This document shows positions 56,600-64,000 of a DNA stretch of 64,000 nt, in pieces. The stretch is from Fragum whitleyi (Eukaryota; Mollusca; Bivalvia; Cardiida; Cardiidae), in NCBI GenBank assembly GCA_948146395.1, contig OX411543.1:22050026-22114025 (forward strand), read 5' to 3'. A program made the translations under genes and the position numbers. The notes beneath the pieces are model-generated. The model saw only the letters and a program-made list of their open reading frames with translations. It did not search any database and was not told where the DNA came from. Position 1 is the first letter of the stretch; each line of letters begins with the position of its first letter.

Positions 56600-56895
56600 T
56601 ATAATACGTACTTAGTGTTTTGTATGAAAAGAAATTGATCAATGTCGAGGCTCTGCCGAGACAATTATCGATTCTCACAACAGAGTTAGATATTTTTTCA
56701 TACAATACATTAAGTATGTATTATATTTATCTTATAACCTCTATTTGTCTTGTTTTCGTCGATGTTTCTAACTGAAATGCAAGTTTCTAAGAATAACCGC
56801 ATTATATCATTGTTCTAAAAATAACTATGTGATATCATAAAAAATATCATACGGGATGTTATCACACGGATATTTGTATAGTTATAAGATAAAAT
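56600..56895. repeat. Repeat G, copy 2, with extra foldback
   Basis: AATACGTACTTAGTGTTTTG, then TATGAAAAG, and TTTTTTCATACAATACATTA, then AGTATGTATT, form a foldback in front of the ATTTATCTTATAACCTCTAT...GTTATAAGATAAAAT body shared with 40390-40633. Confidence 0.75.
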
Positions 56896-57209
56896 GTGTT
56901 AACAAACGATTGTAAGTTTTGTTTTCAGACGATTCCATAGATATATGGGCTTTCATTGACAAAGACCTTACATACAAGTGGTGTCAGGTCAAAAATAGGC
57001 AGCAAGTTTAGCGCATTTGTTTTTGTTCTTTCAATCGAGAATAATTTCAACAAGAGCGTATAACATCTTTTCATTCCTACATGTACATGTTCAAGTGTAA
57101 GAAATTTGATTTTGAGAGGAATAGTGCAAAACTAACAAATTCAAATTCACATGAAAAAAAATAACTGGTGCAGTAGAACATAGGTTTTATTATTACAACA
57201 CCGTCAGTT

Positions 57210-57365
57210 ATTAGTTTTCGTATATTGAACATGACAATATACCCACAGTGCACGTTATATCTACGGGCTGTTATACATAATTTAATTAGTTTCTTAAATT
57301 ACCTCGTAAATTTATGTTTTCTACACACTACAAAAGAATTCTTGTGTTCTATAGCATTTGTACAA
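57210..57365. repeat. 156-bp direct repeat, left copy
   Basis: From ATTAGTTTTCGTATATTGAA to AGCATTTGTACAA. It is identical to 57902-58057 at every position I compared. It borders the 3' tail of the retrotransposon fragment, so it is best read as a target-site duplication or a duplication formed at insertion. Confidence 0.95.
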
Positions 57366-57901
57366 TACAATACAATACAATATGACTTTATTGTAAATAC
57401 AGGCCACCGGCCCAGAATACAACATTTTGCACAAAAGTACAAATTGAAAATGCAATATTACTAGCCCCACATTTGGTTTATCTATTATTGATTTTATGAC
57501 ACAGTTTGGCGGTATATAATGCTAAATCTCTCACAGTATTGAAGTCAGTGCTACACATTAATATATTGAAAGCTGTTCGATCTGTCCGACCATTATACCA
57601 ACTAAATAAATTATGAACTCTAATATCTTTGAATTGGTCACATTGAAAAAAGGCATGAAATTCGTCTTCAATAACAAAAATGTCTTTATTTATAAAACAG
57701 TACAAACAAATACGATCCTCCCTATTAATATTAAAATGTCTTCCTAACTCTATATTTAATTTGAAGTTTGAACAACGGAAACATGCTAGCGCTTTGCGAT
57801 GCTTAAATGGAATGTCGATCGTTAAGTACTTTTCCGGTTCTAAAAGAGACTTAAAATGTTTGTAAGTATCACACCTGCTTGAATTTTGGACATCATTATG
57901 C
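57366..57901 (-). mobile_element. 5'-truncated non-LTR retrotransposon insertion
   Basis: On the minus strand the 536-bp insert contains the last ~140 codons of a retrotransposon polyprotein, a 3' UTR of about 110 bp (including GGCCGGTGGCCTGTATTTAC) and a TTGTA-repeat tail (57361-57384 in plus orientation). Target-primed reverse transcription typically gives such 5' truncation and a simple 3' tail. Identical flanking repeats indicate a very recent insertion. The reverse transcriptase domain itself is missing, so it is dead on arrival. Confidence 0.85.
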
Positions 57902-57945
57902 ATTAGTTTTCGTATATTGAACATGACAATATACCCACAGTGCAC
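57478..57945 (-). pseudogene. C-terminal fragment of LINE polyprotein with CCHC zinc motif
   Basis: The 155-codon open frame begins in the flanking direct repeat; retrotransposon sequence starts at about residue 15. Residues 41-72 (LTIDIPFKHRKALACFRCSN onward) and the motif C80-x2-C83-x13-H97-x4-C102 (ICLYC ... EDEFHAFFQC) match the zinc-binding C-terminal region that follows the reverse transcriptase in several LINE clades. The stop codon is original. The reverse transcriptase and endonuclease are absent, so no retrotransposition function remains. The uninterrupted frame fits a young insertion. Confidence 0.82.
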
Positions 57946-58057
57946 GTTATATCTACGGGCTGTTATACATAATTTAATTAGTTTCTTAAATTACCTCGTA
58001 AATTTATGTTTTCTACACACTACAAAAGAATTCTTGTGTTCTATAGCATTTGTACAA
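57902..58057. repeat. 156-bp direct repeat, right copy
   Basis: Perfect match to 57210-57365 with an offset of 692 bp. Bases outside differ on both sides (TT before the left copy against GC before the right; T after the left copy against G after the right). Confidence 0.95.
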
Positions 58058-58252
58058 GCATCTACCTTCTTATTGATTAGTTTCTGTAGCAGCTTTATTG
58101 AATGGATTTTTAGCATTTGTTCCAAACTAAGGTAGTGTTTGCTAGAGTTAATAAGTAATCATGGACTTAAAATTTGAAAACATAATGGTAGAGGGAAAAC
58201 ATTGAAACGGGAAATTGGTGACCGAGTATATTACCAAACTTCTATAACGAAT

Positions 58253-58309
58253 CCCTCTCTTTGATAAGCTTATGGAGTGAAGCTCTCCATAAGCTTATCA
58301 AAAAGAGGG
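58253..58309. repeat. 57-nt hairpin
   Basis: CCCTCTCTTTGATAAGCTTA, then TGGAG, pairs with CTCCATAAGCTTATCAAAAA, then GAGGG, around a 7-nt loop. Confidence 0.85.
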
Positions 58310-59332
58310 CTACGTTGTCGCAGCTAGGGGTGTTCCCTCCTGCATATGGGTTATTGGATTCTCCATTTTGAAGTTGTATTTTTTGCAGGTGAATATTTTA
58401 TAGTCTTAACTATACGTGTATTCATAAAAAGTCTTATTTCTCACAAAGCCTCCAATTATCAGCTCCAGTTTTATACATAAGTATTTGCGCCCAACATGAC
58501 CTTGGTAGTTGACGGGCCATAACACAACATTCATTCATTTCTATTAACGTAGATATCCTCGTTTTACACATGTGTAGGATTACACTCTAAATGACGTCAT
58601 CACGGCGTCATCTAACGCGCGTTTGGTACTTTAACCATTTGAGGGTTCAAAAAAAATAAATAAATAAATAAATAAATAAATAAAAAATAAAAAATAACGT
58701 TAATAAGAGGCAAATGCTCGCTTAAATAGACTCATTTAAGATCAGCTTGTTTCAACCAGAGTCCTTCTATATCCCTTTAGCTCTTTCTCGCCCCCACCCC
58801 CACCCCACCCCCTGTTGACATCATGAGGTACGATATACATGTACATGTATGCAAGAACGTTTAATAATGCCAATGTAAGATGAATGAATACCATATTTAT
58901 GTTGATTCCATTTCCTCCTAACATTTTTAATCTTAGGTTTCCTTTTTAGAAATCAGCAACCATTTGCAGTTTCCATGTCTCAAAATGATGTATGTCTTTT
59001 ACGTACAAAGATCAAGTAATTTACTCAGCCAAGATCCGCTATGGTCTCTACTCTACATTTTTTTTACGATTTTGCACCATTGATACAATCAAATATTTAT
59101 GACCTCCACGATTTCTCTCGCCTTTGTTAAAGCTTTCCATTTTGACCTTGGCATAAACAGTTGTCCTTGCTTACGCGTTGTCATTTTATGAGAGCGGAGG
59201 ACTAAAAGTAGAACAAAAAAAATAAGCCTTGGCTTTATTGGACCAAAGGTACTAAACAAGACTAAATCTTTATTGATATGCTAACTGATAATACTACTAT
59301 TATTGATTTGCATACGGAATTCGATTTTTGCT
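58310..59332. other. AT-rich DNA with simple repeats
   Basis: Includes the AAAT microsatellite at 58650-58696 and a C-rich CCCCCACCCC tract near 58790. No gene recognised. Confidence 0.4.
58650..58696. repeat. AAAT microsatellite
   Basis: About ten AAAT units followed by AAAAAT units. Confidence 0.95.
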
Positions 59333-59771
59333 ACAGTTAACAACATCGTGAAATTGACAAGGTGAATGATTTTGGAATGATTTAGGAATGAAATTGAATG
59401 AGTATGTGGAGCGAGTTTTGAGTGAATTTAATAGGATGTAATCCTATATAGCAAATTTTGTTCATCCTGAACAAAATTAGCGATATAGATTACCTCCCTT
59501 TAATAAAAAATGTATACAAGTTCTATTCATAGCTTCCTATTTCTTCAAGAACCTATGAAACGCTAACAATTTGAACTATGTCATTGAAATCGCGATTTTT
59601 CTCTATCAAAAATTATTTTGAATGAAGATTTTGATTCTATGTTTTTCAATGGGTTTGGGCGTTTTTGAATGGTTTGAGTGAGTGGTTGGAATGAATGAAT
59701 GGAGCGCTGAGTAAGCGGTTAAGAATGGTTTTGATTGAGGTGAATGTCAATTTCACGATGTAACTAACTGT
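59333..59771 (-). mobile_element. Family A MITE, copy 11
   Basis: An inverted, near-consensus copy: TACAGTTAACAACATCGTGA at left and GTCAATTTCACGATGTAACT, then AACTGTA, at right, TA-bounded. 439 bp. Central palindrome GCAAATTTTGTTCATCCTGA, then ACAAAATTAGCGATATAG. Confidence 0.93.
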
Positions 59772-60424
59772 ATGATGCCCCATTTCGATACATCACGGCC
59801 AATATATCCGATCGTCACGCGGTTTCCTTGTCTTCTATCGTTCATAAAATATTCATTCAGATAGGCTACGAGTCCACGTGTGATCTACTATTAGTCTCCC
59901 TAGAATTTCTTTTAATTGAATTGGTTAAAGAGAGGTTGTCCACTTAAATTTGTCTAGTGTTAACTTGTTTTGGCTTGTAATGTTAATCAGAATATCCCCT
60001 TCATTAAATCAAAATATCTTTAAAAGTAGGTATTGTTGGTCTAAAAATTATTGAAATGAATCCTTTAATTTTTAAAACTAACAGAATCGTCTCAATTAGA
60101 CAATTCTGTTGTGTTTTAACATTAGGGGATTACTAAGAATTTCGTATTGATATGCATATCCAAATAAAAAGTATATTTTTTGATTGTAAACAAACGTCTA
60201 TTAAGCGACCATTTTCTATAGCGACCGCTTTTTTATGTCGACCCGTTAGTGGTCGTCTAATACAGGTTTTACTGTAGATACGAGCACGTTTACGAAATCG
60301 GGGCTAACGAAGTAAGCAGTCAGGTAAAAGACGTTCTCATACGGTGCAGATTCGTGTTTAAAATTGAAAATTTACGACATTGTTTATAAAGTTTGAAGTG
60401 CGACTTATAAGAAGGTACATTCGA
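59772..60424. other. Intergenic DNA
   Basis: A small palindrome ACAGAATCGTCTCAATTAGA / CAATTCTGT lies at 60080-60110. No gene recognised. Confidence 0.4.
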
Positions 60425-60555
60425 TAATAACACTGTGAAATTGACATTCACCTCGACCAAAACCATTCTAGATCACTCAATCAGTGCTGCATTCATTCAT
60501 TCCAAACACTCACCCATGCCATTCGAATTTGCTCCAAAATTTTGCAAAAACGGTT
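60425..60555 (+). mobile_element. Family A left-end fragment
   Basis: AACACTGTGAAATTGACATT, then CACCTCGACCAAAACCATTC, then TCATTCATTCCAAACACTCA matches the first 110 bp of family A. The rest is absent. Confidence 0.65.
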
Positions 60556-62052
60556 CATAATCTTTCATAATGATTAACATTTCATTCGAATCAATCAAAT
60601 CATTGCACTGTCTTATTATCCGATATTGATTTCAAAGCGTCTGTTTGGCCTGAAAAGATACAGTGAAATATGTTAATCCTTTAGAGGGCGGTGAAAGATT
60701 ACCGTATATTTCGGCCAATTGTAAAATAGAACGTTCCCACCTTTACGCCGGTGCGGCTTATTTTTCGGAAATTATGGTATTTCCTTCTGTTATTTTGAGA
60801 GGGATAGACCATGCATTCTCAACACGCTTTAATATACCACATACAATGGTTGTATTACGTGTTTTTAATGGGCATCTGTAGACTGCAATACAAAATGATA
60901 GGGTCTGTTACATTTAATGTTATATTTATTTGTCTGGAATCCGACTTCATGTGAAATTATATCATTTTGAGATGATGTTAAACTGCACAGACACAGTCAG
61001 TGTTTCGTACTCTTGAGATCGAAAAATAAAATGATTGATAAAATTCAATCAGTGTTCCGCCTTATACTTATTAATGAAAGAAACACATATAAATCAAAAC
61101 ACGCACACCTATATATATATATATATATAAAACTGGCGTTGGATCTAAACAATTAAAGGAGACAAAAAAAAAACAAAAAAAAAAAAACAATACAATACAA
61201 AAACAACTAAACTGTAATGTTTCCTTTTAACTCGAAGCAATAAACTTCGCTAGCAACCAAGATATCAGTTTCAAGAATCAAGACCTACACCCCACTCTCG
61301 ACCCCCCCTCCCTACCTCCTTAAAAATCTCCGAGTGTTTATGAGAAACAGATGCCCTTTGAGTTGCGGAAAATACCAGTACCATGCCGTGAAAAATACCT
61401 TGTTAGGACAATTGGATTTCAAAACAAATCATGTGACATTTAACAAAATGCAGATCCGGCGGAAATTTTGCCTAAGGTGTCTCGTTTCTGTCAAACTCCT
61501 ACCGGATTTAGAGGAAAATCTTGCCAAAACAAACCTCAGCCAATCAGGTAGTCGGAAGCTTACAATGAAATGGGCAGTATCTATATCGAGCGAATAAGTT
61601 TTTGTTTTCTTCGTTAAATACCAGTACGTACGTTGATTGCAACTTAAATGGAGTCGATATTGCTCGAGCCATTTCTTCTATTAAGCGATAACTTTTATAA
61701 AGCGATTACCAAAAAAAGTCCCTTTACTATAAGCCAAATCTGTGAAAAAAGTGGACATTATTTAACGAAAAAGTGTTGAATGTTGAATTTCACGTTGTTG
61801 GAAACCATCAGGAAGGTCTCAATGAGACGATTCCAATGGATCTAAACATCACAGGATTTGGTAAGAATTACGCAACCTGTCTTATCAATATCCATAAGAG
61901 ACCGATCTTCGGATATCCACTTAGTGGTCGCTTTAAACAAGTTTTACAGGATAATTCTAACATTTTTTAGAGGTGCGACACGTGCAGATATTGAGCATTC
62001 ATTGTAGCCACATATTGCATCAAGAATATACGCTGATCATCTCGCGATACTT
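60556..62052. other. Intergenic DNA, no gene recognised
   Basis: Open frames of 72 and 87 codons at 60663 and 61334 have no recognised domain. A TA dinucleotide run is at 61110-61128 and an A-rich tract with CAATA units at 61165-61200. A GTCTCAATGAGACGATTCCA palindrome-like piece at about 61818 resembles the centre of the 22899/26431 palindromes. Confidence 0.4.
61110..61128. repeat. TA dinucleotide repeat
   Basis: About nine TA units. Confidence 0.9.
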
Positions 62053-62216
62053 TTAAAGAAGTAGACCCGTAAAAGTTCCGCAACTTTTCGGAACGCATGA
62101 TCTTTCAAAATGTTGACCGAGGTTCCCTAATGAAAATCTTTGGGAAACCTCGGTTAACACTGTCAAAACTCATTACTTCCAAGACGTTGCGGAACTATAA
62201 TGGGTCTACTACCTTA
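62053..62216. mobile_element. Family C palindromic MITE, copy 5
   Basis: TTAAAGAAGTAGACCCGTAA at left and TGCGGAACTATAATGGGTCT, then ACTACCTTA, at right. Inner arms GAGGTTCCCTAATGAAAATC and TTTGGGAAACCTCGG. 164 bp. Confidence 0.88.
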
Positions 62217-63244
62217 TCTAGAATCTACCTTTACAGTGCAAAATAAAGATCTGATTAGACTGTTTCAATGTGCATGCTGATCGGTGTCTTTAAATATCGG
62301 TTACTTGGAATCATTGGAAATCTTATGTACAAATTATTTTAATGTTAACATACTATTTTTACTAAACCTTCCAGCAAGAAATTTGGCCGTCTATTTAACC
62401 GTTTGAAGTAAACTCAAGTTTCCAGAAACGAAAATAAATCCTCTTCTAAGTTTTTCAGAAGAAATTCCGATTTTTACTGACTGGTCTTGTATGTCTGAAA
62501 GGCGCCCCAGGGTCTGCAGTTTAACATTGTTACTGTTTGCGAAAATGATACTTTGTCAGTTTTCCTTTCCACGTTTATCCATTCCTTCGTCGATCCCCAA
62601 GATACGTAAAGAATTTTTAGCCTTTTTACCCAATTCTTAATATAACAATGTATAAATACATGGTTAAAGATTTTTAAACTAAATCTTATCATGCTCTTTC
62701 ATCTTGAATGTATAATAAATGCGCATTCGTGCTTGTTTATCAGTTTATGATTGCCTAGTAAAAGAATGTGTTCAAATTTAGAATTGAAATGGATTTATAT
62801 CCCAATATTGTGCATTTTTATATTATTCCACGATTTAATTAAGTACCAATAACGAAGAGAGTAAAACAAGAAATCACTACGCAACATCCCTAGGTTATGG
62901 AGGATGCAAGTCAATAGAAAAGTTTGCGAACGTTTAAAATTGGTTCCTCTCCTCATTTCAATGAAACCAAGAACGTTAATATAAATAATACTATAAATAT
63001 GCGACAAGCTGTAAAGTATTATATGACGACAGGATGCCGGCTAACTGATGAGGAAGCCGTCTTCAATGGAATATTGTTTTGACATTGGTCTTAGATTGTT
63101 TAAAATCATGCATATTTCATATGCAACACTACTGCTTTGAAATGCTTTATCATTGTTAAATACATTAAGTATCGTAATGTATTACGGTAAAAAATCAGAG
63201 ACAAAACTCTAATTATTCTGAATTTCTTACATGGCCTTTGATAT
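62217..63244. other. AT-rich intergenic DNA
   Basis: No gene or repeat recognised. Confidence 0.4.
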
Positions 63245-63663
63245 ACAGTTAAACAACATCGAGAAATTGACATTCACCTCAATTAAAACTATTTAAAATC
63301 ACTCACCCAGGGCTCCAATCATTTATTCCAAACACACACTCAGCCCATTTAGAAACGCTCCAAAACCACTAAAACGATTAGATCAACAATTCTATTCAAA
63401 ATGATATAGCTAGACAAAATCGAGATTCTTGCATAATTGAAATTATAAGGGTCTAATTGTGTTTTTAGAAATGGAAAGCTATTTACCGAACTTCGAGGTA
63501 TATTGTATTAAAGGGGGCTAATAGATATAGCTAATTTTGTTGAGGTAAACAAAATAAGCGATATTGGATTACCCGCCTTTAAATGCACTCAAAGCCCACT
63601 CATCGAACTCATTCAATTTCATTCCAAAATCATTCCCAAATTATTCACCTTGTCAAAGTGACC
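63245..63663 (+). mobile_element. Family A MITE, copy 12, right tip missing
   Basis: Starts ACAGTTAAACAACATCGAGA and contains AAAGGGGGCTAATAGATATA, then GCTAATTTTGTTGAGGTAAA, then ATTCACCTTGTCAAAGTGAC, where the match stops 20 bp before the expected end. Confidence 0.82.
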
Positions 63664-64000
63664 ATCAAACAGATGTGTGGCTAATAATTGTCATTTTGCA
63701 TTTTAAACAAAAAAGAACGATTACTTTGAAGGTACATTTAAAATATTTCTATTTCTCATTTTATTATTCTGAATTATAATCACTTCCAACAACATAGATT
63801 ACAGAACGACAATTTCTAGACCATTCTATCGTTCTGATCTTTGTGGTACGGCCCTTGAAACAGGATAAATTTCAAACATCCAGATTTTCCTTCCCTTTTC
63901 GCTGGACGTTTTCTGATCATAAACATACTAAGATAAACAACTTGGGGTGCCTTGCCAACTCCATTCCTTTGAAGAGGATATTCTTTACGTAAGATTGTCT
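63664..64000. other. AT-rich DNA at window end
   Basis: No gene or repeat recognised. Confidence 0.4.

Noticed and set aside
57210..58057. LTR retrotransposon with 156-bp LTRs
   Set aside because: The insert encodes a LINE-type C-terminus with a simple-repeat tail, has no primer-binding site or polypurine tract, and the repeats lack TG...CA ends.
58742..58924. 60-codon minus-strand frame with Gly-rich stretch
   Set aside because: The Gly run comes from the CCCCCACCCC low-complexity tract; no other support.
60663..60881. 72-codon plus-strand frame
   Set aside because: Single open frame just beyond a family A fragment; no homology recognised.
61334..61597. 87-codon plus-strand frame with several Cys
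   Set aside because: Cysteine spacing fits no domain I know; not convincing alone.

Overview
The window looks like AT-rich nuclear DNA from an animal, most probably a mollusc and perhaps a bivalve. The reasons are an intron-style gene fragment, two eukaryotic tRNA-Ser genes with pol III T4 terminators, Tc1-type transposon fossils, tRNA-derived SINEs with a 3' domain like those common in molluscs, a Helentron/pearl-like element with a minisatellite core, and no bacterial operon structure. Assignment below the level of animal is inference.

It is essentially a gene desert filled with small DNA transposons. I recognise no complete protein-coding host gene. The best host-gene signal is at 18774-19074: a TATA box, a leader with a short upstream ORF, an ATG opening a 29-residue signal-peptide-like segment, and a strong phase-1 splice donor. 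A phase-compatible but weak second-exon candidate lies at 28832-29040. Two other exon-like pieces (35512-35548 and 45032-45138) are speculative. Two tRNA-Ser genes on the minus strand (13213-13294 CGA; 13583-13664 TGA) are solid.

Most of the rest is repeats. Family A is a ~440-bp MITE bounded by TACAG...CTGTA with a central palindrome, in about 16 full or partial copies spread from 3 kb to 63.7 kb. Family B (~260 bp, GTGACC ends, GCGCAGTCTGAC hairpin) has about eight copies. Family C (165-bp palindromes bounded by TTAA) has five. Family D (~135-bp foldbacks with a GCTTTGCACGT core) has about nine, clustered at 17.9-24.7 kb. Family E (short hairpins around GTGCCTATA) has five. Family F (228 bp) has two. 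Family S, with TGAGCCTGTG ends, has five; in one of them (575-1520) the inner hairpin arm has expanded into an 11-copy array of a 70-bp unit. Several repeats occur once or twice, including a 242-bp MITE at 45869-46110 and a repeat pair at 40390 and 56600.

Autonomous-type remnants are a full-length but dead Tc1 element (4756-6293), a second Tc1 fossil (12598-12998) abutting a 91-bp minisatellite (12040-12603), and a 5'-truncated non-LTR retrotransposon 3' end (57366-57901). The last is flanked by identical 156-bp direct repeats. The elements do not form a pathway. The common theme is an extreme density of inverted repeats able to fold as DNA or as double-stranded RNA.
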